Positions 45,101 through 59,700 of a DNA stretch of 64,000 nucleotides are shown here, one piece after another. The DNA comes from Bathymodiolus brooksi (lineage: Eukaryota; Mollusca; Bivalvia; Mytilida; Modiolidae). The translations under genes were made by a program, and so were the position numbers. Each line of letters starts with the position of its first letter. Positions within the stretch are counted from its first letter, which is position 1. The stretch lies in assembly GCA_963680875.1 (NCBI GenBank), contig OY804590.1, positions 17,916,886 to 17,980,885 of the forward strand, in the 5' to 3' direction. The notes under the pieces were generated by a model. The model was not told the origin of the DNA. It searched no databases and saw nothing but the letters and a program-made list of their open reading frames with translations.

Positions 45101-47013
45101 GACGATACATTACAATCTATTGCTCACTTGGCCTTATATTACAATCATTTGCTCATGTGGTGTTACAATACAATCATTTGCTCACTTGACGTTACATTAC
45201 AATCATTTGCTCACTTGGGGTTACATTGCAATCATTTGCTCACTTGATGTTACATTCCAATTATTTGCTCACTTGACGATACATTACAATATATTGTTCA
45301 CTTGGCCTTATATTACAATCATTTGCTCATGTGGCGTTACATTCCAATCATTTGCTCACCTGGCGTTACTCTACAATTATTTGTTCACTTGACGTTACAT
45401 TACAATCATTTGCCCACTTGCGGTTACATTGTAATCATTTGCTCACTTGACGTTGCATTCCAATCATTTGCTCACTTGACGATACATTACAAATTATTGC
45501 TCACTTGGCCTTATATTACAATCATTTGCTCACTTGGCGTTGCATTTCCTTCATTTGCTCACGTAGCGCTACATTGCAATCATTTGCTCACTTGGTGTTA
45601 CATTACAATGATTTGCTCACGTGGCGTTACATTACAATCATCTGCTCACTTGACGTTACATTACAATCATTTGCTCACTTCACGTTACATTACAATCATT
45701 TGCTCATTTCGTTTTACATTACAATCATTTGCTCACTTGGTGTTGCAATACAATTATTTGCTCATGTGGCGTTACATTACAATCATTTCCTCACTTCACG
45801 TTACATTACAATCATTTGCTCACTTCACGTTACATTACAATCATTTGCTCATTTGGCGTTGCATTACAATCATTTATTCAGTTGGTGTTGCACTACAATC
45901 ATTTGCTCACGTGGCGCTGCATTGCAATCATTTGCTCACTTGGCGCTACATTGCAATCATTTGCTCACTTGATTTTACATTACAATTATTTCCTCACTTC
46001 GCGCTACATTGCAATCATTTGCTCACGTGGCGCTACATTGCAATCATTTGCTCACTTGACGTTACATTACAATTATTTGCTTACTTGATGATACATTACA
46101 ATCATTTGCTCACTTGGCGTTACTCTACAATCATTTGCTCACTTGACGTTACATTATAATCATTTTCTAACTTGGGTTACATTGCAATCATTTGCTCACT
46201 TGACTTTACATTCCAATCATTTGGTCACTTGGCGTTACATTGCAATCATTTGCTCACTTGACGATAAATTACAATATATTGCTCACTTGGCCTTATATTA
46301 CAATCATTTGCTCACTTGACGTTACATTACAATCATTTGCTCACTTGGCGCTACATTGCAATGATTTGCTCACTTGACGTTACATTACAATCATTTGCTC
46401 ATGTAGCGTTACATTACAATCATTTGCTCACTTGGTGTTGCATTACAATCATTTGCTCATGTGGCGTTGCACTGCAATCATTTGTTCACTTGGCGTTACA
46501 TTAAAATCAGCTGCTCACTTGGCGTTACATTACAATCATTTGTTCACTTGGCGTTACATTACAATTAGTTGCTCACTTGGCACTACATTGCAATCATTTG
46601 CTAACGTGGCACTACATTACAATCATTTGTTCACTTGGCGCTGCATTGCAATCAGTTGCTCACTTGGCGTTACATTGGAATTATTTGCCCACTTGACGTT
46701 ACATTGCAATCATATGCTCACTTGGCGTTATATTGTAATGATTTGCTCACCTGGCGTTACATTACAATCATTTGCTCACTTGACGTTACATTACAATCAT
46801 TTGTTCACTTGGCGCTACATTGCAATCATTTGCTCACTTGACGTTACATTGGAATTATTTGCCCACTTGACTTTACATTGCAATCATATGCTCACTTGGC
46901 GTTATATTGTAATGATTTGCTCACCTGGCGTTACACTACAATAAGTTTACTCACTTGGGGTTACATTACAATCATTTGCTCATGTGGTTTTACATTACAA
47001 TCATTTGTTCACT
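42144..47013. repeat. 29-bp satellite, about 168 units
   Basis: The unit is TTACATTGCAATCATTTGCT followed by CACTTGGCG, 29 bp. Since 29 is not divisible by three, every frame cycles through the unit in 87 bp and yields overlapping frames of the type CNHLLTWRYIAIICSL; none is a gene. Longer periods overlie the basic one: CCTTATATTACAATCATTTG at 44929, 45132 and 45306 are 203 and 174 bp apart (seven and six units), and GCATTCCTTTACC at 42797 recurs near 44561. If the TIR gene continues downstream, this array lies inside its intron. Confidence 0.97.
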
Positions 47014-47756
47014 TGTCTCAAATTAATACATGAACTGAAACCCGGTATGCTACAGCAATCATCACAATTAATATAATTATATCGAACCAATGACAGACGC
47101 TCATAATCATCAAATGTTCATCAATGAATCATTGGATGCATGGCTTATCACCAGTCGCACAAAGCCTTCCAATATGGTAACCTACGCAACCATACATTAC
47201 TAACCAGAATCATATCATGAAAACAGTGATTGTCAACAATTCCACTAATATCAATAAAATGAACAATCACCTGTAACCCAAAAAAACTGGCGTTGGAAAT
47301 CCAGGTCATACCTTGGGGAAAATGTGACGGGGTTCGATCATATTAGATGATGTCATAAGAATGTCAACCATTTATTAACAGCATGATAAATTCCAACGGA
47401 TCACTGACATGATATATATTGTAAGAATAAGATGTCAGTATATTTATTTTGGTTTCTTTTTATCTTTTATCCACAAACATGTTACGATTAATGTTGAAAA
47501 CCATCGGACTTCGTCGTGTCGAAAAAAAACCAAGCCGACGTGCTTAATTCGAATTAAAGCAATATTCGAGTTGTTGTAGGTATATAGACTATTCTCTATG
47601 TTTTAATAAAATGAACCAACGAATTTAATTCAAATTAACCAAATATTCGTCTTATGGTATATATGCCTTTAAAGGCGACTACAAAGAGTCAGCAATTTTA
47701 CGTCAAATTATCAAATAAAACGAATAATCAGGGTTTCAGATGACGAAGTGCAATCG
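47014..47756. other. Unique spacer between the 29-bp and 43-bp satellites
   Basis: No coding frame. At 47230-47315 it shares a dispersed repeat with 22546-22670. At 47537-47680 two loosely similar segments of about 77 bp (TTAATTCGAATTAA and TTTAATTCAAATTAA, each followed by ATATTCG) stand in tandem. The 43-bp satellite begins at TTAG, 47757. Confidence 0.5.
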
Positions 47757-50700
47757 TTAGACTGTAATGGAGAGGATCCCTCACCTTTATGACTGTACCT
47801 TAGATTGCAATGGAGAGTATTGCTCACCTTTATGACTGTACCTAAGATTGTAATGGAGAGTATCGCTCACCTTTATGACTGTACCTTAGATTGTAATGGA
47901 GAGTATCGCTCACATTTATATATCTACCTTAGATTGTGTTGGAAAGTATCGCTCATCTTTATGACTGTACCTTAGATTGTAATGGAGAGTATCGCTCACA
48001 TTTATATATCTACCTTAGATTGTATTGGAGAGTATCGCTCATCTTTATGACTACCTTAGATTGTAATGGAGAGAATCGCTCACCTTTATGACTGTACCTA
48101 AGATTGTAATGGAGAGTATCGTTCACATTCACCAGTGTAACTAAGATTGTAATGGATAGTATCGCTCACCTTTATGACTGTACCTCAGGTTGTAATGGAG
48201 AGTATTACTCACCATTATGACTGTACCTTAGATTGTAATGGAAGGTATCACCCACCTTTATGACTGTACCTTAGATTGTAATGGAAAGTATCACTCACTT
48301 TTATGACTGTACCTTGGAATGTAATGGAGAGTATCGCTCACCTTTATGACTGTACCTTAGGTTGTAATGGAGAGTATCGCTAACCTTTATGACTGTACAA
48401 TATAATGTAATGGAGAGTTTGCATCCTCTATGATTGTACATTAGATTGTAATGAAGAGTATCAATCACCTTTATGACTATACCTAAGATTGCAATGGACA
48501 GTGTGCATCATATTTATGACTGTATCTAAGATTGTAATGGAGATTATCACTCATCTGTATCACTGTATCTTAGATTGTAATGGAGAGTATCGCTCACCTT
48601 TATGACTGGACCTTAGATTGTAATGGAGAGTATCGCACACCTTTATGCCTGTACATTAGATTGTAATGGAGAGTATCGCTCACCTTTATGACTGTACTTT
48701 AGATTGTAATGGAGAGTATCGCTCACCTTTATGACAGTACATTAGATTGTAATGGAGAGTGTGCATCATCTTTATGACTGTACCTTAGGTTGTAATGGAA
48801 AGTATCACTCACCTTTATGTCTGTACCTTAGAAAGTAATGGAGAGTATCGCTCACCTTTATGCCTGTACCTTAGGTTGTAATGGAGAGGATCACTCACCT
48901 TAATGACTGTACATTAGAATGTAATGGATAGTGTGCATCATCTTTATGACTGTACCTTAGGTTGTAATGGAAAGTAGCACTCACCTTTATGTCTGTACCT
49001 TAGAAAGTAATGGAGAGTATCGCTCACCTTTATGACTGTACCTTAGGTTGTAATGGAGAGTATCACTCACCTTGATGACTGTACATTAGATTGTAATGGA
49101 GAGTGTGCATCATCTGTATGACTGTACCTTAGGTTGTAATGGAAAGTATCACTCACCTTTATGTCTGTACCTTAGAAAGTAATGGATAGTATCGCTCACC
49201 TTTATGACTACATTAGATTGTAATGGAGAGTATCGCTCACCTTTATGACTGTACATTAGAATGTTATGGAGGAGAGTTTGCATCCTCTATGATTGTACAT
49301 TAGATTGTAAAGAAGAGTATCAGTCACCTTTATGACTGTACATCAGATTGCAAAGGACAGTGTGCATCATCATTATGACTGTATCTAAGATTGTAATGGG
49401 GAGTATCACTCACCTGCCTCAGTGTACCTTTGATTGTAATGGAGAGTATCGTTCACCGTTTTGACTGTACCTAAGATTGTAATGGAGAGTATCGGTCATC
49501 TTTATGACTGTACCGAAGATTATAATTGAGAGTATCGCTCACCTTTATGACTGTACATTACATTGTAATGGAGAATATCGCTCACCTTTATGACTGTACC
49601 AAAGGTTGTAATAGTGAATATCACTCACCTTAATGACTATGCCTTAGATTATAATGGAGAGTATCGCTCACCTTTATGACTTTACATTAGATTGTAATGA
49701 AGATTATCGCGCACCTTTATGACTGTACATTAGATTGTAATAGAGAGTATCACTCACCAGTATGACTGTACCTTAGATTGTAATGGAGAGTGTGCACCAT
49801 CTTTATGACTGTACCTAAGATTGTAATGGAGAGTATCGTTCACCTTTTTGACTGTACCTAAGATTACAATGGAGAGTAGCGTTCACCTTTATGATTGTAC
49901 ATTCGATTGTAATGGAGAGTATCACTCACCTTTATGACTGTACCTTAGGTTGAAATGGAGAGTATCGCTCACCTTTATGACTGTACCTTAGGTTGTAATG
50001 GAGAGTATCGCTCACCTTTATGACTGTACCTTAGGATGTAACGGAAAGTATCACTCAACTTTATGAATGTTCCTTAGATTGTAATGGCGAGTAGCGCTAA
50101 CCTTTCTGACTGTACATTGGATTGTAATGGAGAGTATCACTCACCTTTATGACTCTACCTTAGATTGTAATGGAGAGTATCGCTCACCTTTATGACTGTA
50201 CCTTAGTATAGCTCACCTTTATGACTGTACATTACATTGTAATGGAGAATATCGCTCACCTTTATGATTGTACCTAATGTTGTTATGGAGAATATCGCTC
50301 ACCTTAATGACTATGCCTTAGATTATAATGGAGAGTATCACTCACCTTTATGACTTTACATTAGATTGTAATGAAGATTATCGCGCACCTTTATGACTGT
50401 ACCTTAGGTTGTAATGGAAAGTATCACTCACCTTTATGTCTGTACCTTAGAAAGTAATGGAGAGTATCGCTCACCTTTATGCCTGTACCTTAGGTTGTAA
50501 TGGAGAGGATCACTCACCTTAATGACTGTACATTAGAATGTAATGGATAGCGTGCATCCTCTTTATGACTGTACCTTAGGTTGTAATGGAAAGTAGCACT
50601 CACCATTATGTCTGTACCTTAGAAAGTAATGGAGAGTATCGTTCACCTTTATGACTGTACCTTAGGTTGTAATGGAGAGGATCACTCACCTTGATGACTG

Positions 50701-53700
50701 TACATTAGATTGTAATGGAGAGTGTGCATCATCTGTATGACTGTACCTTAGGTTGTAATGGAAAGTATCACTCACCTTTATGTCTGTACCTTAGAAAGTA
50801 ATGGAGAGTATCGCTCACCTTTATGACTGTACATTAGATTGTAATGGAGAGTATCGCTCACCTTTATGACTTTACATTAGATTGTAATGGAGAGTTTGCA
50901 TCCTCTATGATTGTACATTAGATTGTAAAAAAGAGTATCAATCACCTTTATAACTGTATGTAAGATTGCAATGGACAGTTTGCATCATCATTATGACTGT
51001 ATCTAAGATTGTAATGGGGAGTATCACTCACCTGCATCAGTGTACCTTAGATTGTAATGGAGAGTATCGTTCACCGTTTTGACTGTACCTAACATTGTAA
51101 TGGAGAGTATCGGTCATCTTTATGACTACCGAAGATTATAATTGAGAGTATCGCTCACCTTTATGACTGTACATTACATTGTAATGGAGAATATCGCTCA
51201 CCTTTATGACTGTACCAAAGGTTGTAATGGATAATATCGCTCACCTTTATGACTTTACATTAGATTGTAATGAAGATTATCGCGCACCTTTATGACTGTA
51301 CCTTAGATTGTAATGGAGAGTGTGCACCATCTTTATGACTGTACCTAAGATTGTAATGGAGAGTATCGTTCACCTTTTTGACTGTACCTAAGATTACAAT
51401 GGAGAGTAGTGTTCACCTTTATGACTGTACTTTCCATTGTAATGGAGAGTATCACTCACCTTTATGACTGTACCTTAGGTTGAAATGGAGAGTATCGCTC
51501 ACCTTTATGACTGTACCTTAGGTTGTAATGGAGAGTATCGCTCACCTTTATGACTGTACCTTAGGTTGTAACGGAAAGTATCACTCAACTTTATGAATGT
51601 TCCTTAGATTGTAATGGCGAGTAGCGCTCACATTTCTGACTGTACATTAGATTGTAATGGAGAGTATCACTCACCTTTATGAATGTACCTTAGGTTGTAA
51701 TGGAGAGTATCGCTCACCTTTATGACTGTACCTTAGGTTGTAACGGAAAGTATCACTCAACTTTATGACTGTACATTAGATTGAAATGGAGAGTATCACT
51801 CACCTTTATGACTGTACCTTAGATTATAATGGAGAGTATCACTCACCTTTATGACTGTACCTAAGATTGTAATGGAGAGTATTACTCACCTTGATGACTG
51901 TACCTTAGATTGTAAGGGATAGTGTGCATCATCTTTATGACTCTACCTTATGTTGTAAAGGAGAGTATTACTCACTTTTATCACTGTACCTTAGATTGTA
52001 AAGGCGAGTATCGTTCACCTTTATGACTGTACATTATATTGTAATGGAGAGTATCGCTCACCTTTATGACTGTACCTTAGGTTGTAATGGAGAGTATCAC
52101 TCACCTTGATGACTGTACATTAGATTGTAATGGAGAGTGTGCATCATCTGTATGACTGTACCTTAGGTTGTAATGGAAAGTATCACTCACCTTTATGTCT
52201 GTACCTTAGAAAGTAATGGAGAGTATCGCTCACCTTTATGACTACATTAGATTGTAATGGAGAGTATCGCTCACCTTTATGACTGTACATTAGAATGTTA
52301 TGGAGGAGAGTTTGCATCCTCTATGATTGTACATTAGATTGTAAAGAAGAGTATCAGTCACCTTTATGACTGTACATCAGATTGCAAAGGACAGTGTGCA
52401 TCATCATTATGACTGTATCTAAGATTGTAATGGGGAGTATCACTCACCTGCCTCAGTGTACCTTAGATTGTAATGGAGAGTATCGTTCACCGTTTTGACT
52501 GTACCTAAGATTGTAATGGAGAGTATCGGTCATCTTTATGACTGTACCGAAGATTATAATTGAGAGTATCGCTCACCTTTATGACTGTACATTACATTGT
52601 AATGGAGAATATCGCTCACCTTTATGACTGTACCAAAGGTTGTAATAGTGAATATCACTCACCTTAATGACTATGCCTTAGATTATAATGGAGAGTATCG
52701 CTCACCTTTATGACTTTACATTAGATTGTAATGAAGATTATCGCGCACCTTTATGACTGTACATTAGATTGTAATAGAGAGTATCACTCACCAGTATGAC
52801 TGTACCTTAGATTGTAATGGAGAGTGTGCACCATCTTTATGACTGTACCTAAGATTGTAATGGAGAGTATCGTTCACCTTTTTGACTGTACCTAAGATTA
52901 CAATGGAGAGTAGCGTTCACCTTTATGATTGTACATTCGATTGTAATGGAGAGTATCACTCACCTTTATGACTGTACCTTAGGTTGAAATGGAGAGTATC
53001 GCTCACCTGTATGACTGTACCTTAGGTTGTAATGGAGAGTATCGCTCACCTTTATGACTGTACCTTAGGATGTAACGGAAAGTATCACTCAACTTTATGA
53101 ATGTTCCTTAGATTGTAATGGCGAGTAGCGCTAACCTTTCTGACTGTACATTGGATTGTAATGGAGAGTATCACTCACCTTTATGACTCTACCTTAGATT
53201 GTAATGGAGAGTATCGTTCACCTTTATGACTGTACCTTAGTATAGCTCACCTTTATGACTGTACATTACATTGTAATGGAGAATATCGCTCACCTTTATG
53301 ATTGTACCTAATGTTGTAATGGAGAATATCGCTCACCTTAATGACTATGCCTTAGATTATAATGGAGAGTATCACTCACCTTTATGACTTTACATTAGAT
53401 TGTAATGAAGATTATCGCGCACCTTTATGACTGTACCTTAGGTTGTAATGGAAAGTATCACTCACCTTTATGTCTGTACCTTAGAAAGTAATGGAGAGTA
53501 TCGCTCACCTTTATGCCTGTACCTTAGGTTGTAATGGAGAGGATCACTCACCTTAATGACTGTACATTAGAATGTAATGGATAGCGTGCATCCTCTTTAT
53601 GACTGTACCTTAGGTTGTAATGGAAAGTAGCACTCACCTTTATGTCTGTACCTTAGAAAGTAATGGAGAGTATCGCTCACCTTTATGACTGTACCTTAGG

Positions 53701-56700
53701 TTGTAATGGAGAGGATCACTCACCTTGATGACTGTACATTAGATTGTAATGGAGAGTGTGCATCATCTGTATGACTGTACCTTAGGTTGTAATGGAAAGT
53801 ATCACTCACCTTTATGTCTGTACCTTAGAAAGTAATCGAGAGTATCGCTCACCTTTATGACTGTACATTAGATTGTAATGGAGAGTATCGCTCACCTTTA
53901 TGACTTTACATTAGATTGTAATGGAGAGTTTGCATCCTCTATGATTGTACATTAGATTGTAAAAAAGAGTATCAATCACCTTTATGACTGTATGTAAGAT
54001 TGCAATGGACAGTTTGCATCATCATTATGACTGTATCTAAGATTGTAATGGGGAGTATCACTCACCTGCATCAGTGTACCTTAGATTGTAATGGAGAGTA
54101 TCGTTCACCGTTTTGACTGTACCTAACATTGTAATGGAGAGTATCGGTCATCTTTATGACTACCGAAGATTATAATTGAGAGTATCGCTCACCTTTATGA
54201 CTGTACATTACATTGTAATGGAGAATATCGCTCACCTTTATGACTGTACCAAAGGTTGTAATGGAGAATATCGCTCACCTTTATGACTTTACATTAGATT
54301 GTAATGAAGATTATCGCGCACCTTTATGACTGTACCTTAGATTGTAATGGAGAGTGTGCACCATCTTTATGACTGTACCTAAGATTGTAATGGAGAGTAT
54401 CGTTCACCTTTTTGACTGTACCTAAGATTACAATGGAGAGTAGTGTTCACCTTTATGACTGTACTTTCCATTGTAATGGAGAGTATCACTCACCTTTATG
54501 ACTGTACCTTAGGTTGAAATGGAGAGTATCGCTCACCTTTATGACTGTACCTTAGGTTGTAATGGAGAGTATCGCTCACCTTTATGACTGTACCTTAGGT
54601 TGTAACGGAAAGTATCACTCAACTTTATGAATGTTCCTTAGATTGTAATGGCGAGTAGCGCTCACATTTCTGACTGTACATTAGATTGTAATGGAGAGTA
54701 TCACTCACCTTTATGAATGTACCTTAGGTTGTAATGGAGAGTATCGCTCACCTTTATGACTGTACCTTAGGTTGTAACGGAAAGTATCACTCAACTTTAT
54801 GACTGTACATTAGATTGAAATGGAGAGTATCACTCACCTTTATGACTGTACCTTAGATTATAATGGAGAGTATCACTCACCTTTATGACTGTACCTAAGA
54901 TTGTAATGGAGAGTATTACTCACCTTGATGACTGTACCTTAGATTGTAAGGGATAGTGTGCATCATCTTTATGACTCTACCTTATGTTGTAAAGGAGAGT
55001 ATTACTCACTTTTATCACTGTACCTTAGATTGTAAAGGCGAGTATCGTTCACCTTTATGACTGTACATTATATTGTAATGGAGAGTATCGCTCACCTTTA
55101 TGACTGTACCTTAGGTTGTAATGGAGAGTTTCAATCACCTTTATGACTGTACCTAAGATTGTAATAGAGAGAATAACTCACCTTTATGACTGTACCTTAG
55201 ATTATAATGGATAGTATCACTCACCTTTATGACTGTACCTTAGATTGTAATGGAGTGTTTCAATCACCTTTATGAATGTACCTTAGATTGTAATGGAGAG
55301 TATCGCTCATTTTTATGACTATACTGTAGATTGTAATGGAAAGTATCACTCACCGTTATGACTGTACCTTAGGTTGTAATAGAAAGTATCACTAACCTTT
55401 ATGACCGTAACTTAGATTGTAATGGAGAGTATCGCTCACCTTTATGAGTGTACCTTAGATTGTAATGGAGAATATCGCTCACCTTTATGACTGTACCTAA
55501 GGTTTTAATGGAGAATATCGCTCACCTTAATGACTATGCCTTAGATTATAATGGAGAGTATCGCTCACCTTTATGACTTTACATCAGATTGTAAGGGATA
55601 GTGTGCATCAACTTTATGACTCTACCTTATGTTGTAATGGAGAGTATTACTCACTTTTATCACTGTACCTTTGATTGTAATGGCGATTATCGTTCACGTT
55701 TATGACTGTACATTATATTGTAATGGAGAGTATCGCTGACCTTTATGACTGTACCTTAGGTTGTAATGGAGAGAATAACTCACCTTTATGACTGTACATT
55801 AGATTATAATGGAGAATATCGCTTACCTTTATGACTACCTAAGATTGTAATGGAGTGTTTCAATCACCTTTATGAATGTACCTTAGATTGTAATGGAGAG
55901 TATAGCTCATTTTTATGACTGTACTTTAGTTTGTAATGGAAAGTATCACTCATCGTTATGACTGTACCTTAGATTGTAATGGAGAGTATTGCTCACCGTT
56001 TTGACTGTACCTAAGATTGTAATGGAGAGTGTCGGTCATCTTTATGACTGTACCTAAGATTATAATTGAGAGCATCGCTCAACTTTATGACTGTACATTA
56101 CATTGTAATGGAGAATATCGCTCACCTTTATGACTGTACCTAAGGTTTTAATGGAGAATATCGTTCACCTTAATGACTATGCCTTAGATTATAATGGAGA
56201 GTATCGCTCACCTTTATGACTTTACATTAGATTGTAATGAAGATTATCGCGCACCTTTATGACTGTACCTTAGGTTGTAATGGAAAGTATCACTCACCTT
56301 TATGTCTGTACCTTAGAAAGTAATGGAGAGTATCGCTCACCTTTATGCCTGTACCTTAGGTTGTAAAGGAAAGGATCACTCACCTTAATGACTGTACATT
56401 AGAATGTAATGGAGAGCGTGCATCATCTTTATGACTGTACCTTAGGTTGTAATGGAAAGTAGCACTCACCTTTATGTCTGTACCTTAGAAAGTAATGGAG
56501 AGTATCGCTCACCTTTATGACTGTACCTTAGGTTGTAATGGAGAGGATCACTCACCTTGATGACTGTACGTTAGATTGTAATTGAGAGTGTGAATCATCT
56601 GTATGACTGTACCTTAGAAAGTAATGGAGAGTATTGCTCACTTTTATGACTGTACATTAGATTGTAATGGAGAGTATCGCTCACTTTTATGACTGTACAT

Positions 56701-59700
56701 TAGAATATAATGGAGAGTTTGCATCCTCTATGATTGTACATTAGATTGTAAAGAAGAGTATCAATCACCTTTATGACTGTACGTAACATTGCAATGGACA
56801 GTGTGCATCATCATTATGACTGTATCTAAGATTGTAATGGCGAGTATCACTCACCTGCATCAGTGTACCTTAGATTGTAATGAAGAGTATCGTTCACCAT
56901 TTAGACTGTACCTAAGATTGTAATGGAGAGTATCGGTCATCTTTATGACTGTACCTAAGATTATAATTGAGAGTGTCGCTCACCTTTATGACTATACATT
57001 ACATTGTAATGGGGAATATCGCTCACCTTTATGACTGTACCTTAGGTTGTAATGGAGAATATCGCTCACCTTAATGACTATGCCTTAGATTATAATGGAG
57101 AGTATCGCTCACCTTTATGACTTTACATTAGATTGTAAGGGATAGTGTGCATCATCTTTATGACTCTACCTTATGTTGTAATGGAGAGTATTACTCACTT
57201 TTATCACTGTACCTTAGATTGTAATGGCGATTATCGTTCACCTTTATGACTGTACATTATATTGTAATGGAGAGTATCGCTCACCTTTATGACTGTACCT
57301 TAGGTTGTAATGGAGAGAATAACTCACCTTTGTGACTGTAAATTAGATTATAATGGAGAGTATCGCTTACCTTTATGACTACCTAAGATTGTAATGGAGT
57401 GTTTCAATCACCTTTATGAATGTACCTTAGATTGTAATGGAGAGTATCGCTCATTTTTATGACTGTACATTAGGTTGTAATGGAAAGTATCACTCATCGT
57501 TATGAATGTACCTTAGATTGTAATGGAGAGTATCGTTCACCGTTTTGACTGTACCTAATATTGTAATAGAGAGTGTCGGTCATCTTTATGACTGTACCTA
57601 AGATTATAATTGAGAGTATCGCTCACCTTTATGACTGTACATTACATTGTAATGGGGAATATCGCTCACCTTTATGACTACCTTAGGTTGTAATGGAGAA
57701 TATCGCTCACCTTAATGACTATGCCTTAGATTATAATGGAGAGTATCGCTCACCTTTATGACTTTACATTAGATTGTAATGAAGATTATCGCGCACCTTT
57801 ATGACTGTACCTTAGGTTGTAATGGAAAGTATCACTCACCTTTATGACTATACCTTAGATTGTAATGGAGAGTATCGCTCACCTTTATGAGTTTATCTTA
57901 TATTGTAATGGAGAGTATCGCTCACTTTTATGACTACATTAAATTGTAATGGAGAGTATCGCTCACCTTTATGACTGTAACTTAGATTGTAATGGAATTT
58001 ATCACTCACCTTTATGACTACCTAAGATTGTAATGGAGAGTATCGCACCTTTATGACTGAACATTATATTGTAATGGAGAGTTCACTCACCTTTATTACT
58101 GTACCTTAAATTGTAATAGGAAGTATCACTCACCTTTATGACTGTACCTTAGATTGTAATGGAGAGTATCGCTCACTTTTATGACTGTACCTTAGATTGT
58201 AATGGAGAGTATCGCTCACCTTTATGACTGTACATTAGATTGTAATTGAGAGCATAACTCACCATTATGACTGTACATTTGATTGTAATGGAGTGTGCAT
58301 CATCTTTTTGACTGTACCTAAGATTGTAATGGAGAGTATCTCTCACCTTAGGTTGTAATGGAGAGTGTGCACCATCTTTATAACTGTACCTAAGATTGTA
58401 ATGGAGAGTATCGTTCACCTTTTTAACTGTACCTTAGGTTGTAACGGAAAGTATCACTCAACTTTATGACTGTACATTAGATTGAAATGGAGAGTATCAC
58501 TCACCTTTATGACTGTACCTTAGATTATAATGGAGAGTATCACTCACCTTTTTGACTGTACCTAAGATTGTAATGGAGAGTATTACTCACCTTGATGACT
58601 GTACCTTAGATTGTAAGGGATAGTGTGCATCATCTTTATGTCTCTACCTTATGTTGTAATGGAGAGTTATTGCTCACTTTTATCACTGTACCTTAGATTG
58701 TAATGGCGAGTATCGTTCACCTTTATGACTGTACATTATATTGTAATGGAGAGTATCGCTCACCTTTATGACTGTACCTTAGGTTGTAGTGGAGAGAATA
58801 ACTCATCTTTATGACTGTACATTAGATTGCAATGGAGAGTATCGCTTACCTTTATGACTGTACCTAAGATTGTAATGGAGAGTTTCAATCACCTTTATGA
58901 CTTTACCTAAGATTGTAATGGAGAGTATCGCTCACCTTTATGACTGTACCTTAGGTTGTAATGGAGAGAATAACTCACCTTTTTGACTGTACCTTAGATT
59001 ATAATGGATAGTATCACTCACCTTTATGACTGTACCTAAGATTGTAATGGAGTGTTTCAATCACCTTTATGAATGTACCTTAGATTGTAATGGAGAGCAT
59101 CGCTCATTTTTATGACTGTACTTTAGGTTGTAATGGAAAGCATCACTCATCGTTATGGCTGTACATTAGATTGTAATGGAGAGTATCGCTCACCTTTATG
59201 ACTGTACATTAGATTGTAATGGAGAGTATTGCTCACCTTTATGACTGTACTGTAGATTGTAATGGAAAGTATCACTCACCGTTATGAAGGTACCTTAGGT
59301 TGTAATGGAAAGTATCACTCACCTTTATGACTGTACCTTAGATTGTAATGGAGAGTAACGCTCACCTTTATCAGTGTACCTCATATTGTAATGGAGAGTA
59401 TCGCTCATTTTTAGGACTACATTAGATTGTAATGGAGAGTATCTCTCACCTTTATGATTGTAACTTAGATTGTAATGGAATGTATCACTCACCTTTATTA
59501 CTGTACCTTAGGTTGTAATGGCGAGTAGTGCTCACCTTTATGACTGTACCTTAGATTGTAATGGAGAGTATCACTCACCTTTATCACTGTACCTTAGATT
59601 GTAATGGCGAGTATCGTTCACCGTTATGACTGTACCTTAGGTTGTAATGGGAAGTATCACTCACCTTTATGACTGTACATTAGATTGCAATGGATAGTAT

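Noticed and set aside
42234..46944. A family of some twenty proteins rich in CNHLLTW and YIAIICSL
   Set aside because: All are overlapping frames of the 29-bp satellite in its three phases; the 29-residue period is simply 87 bp.
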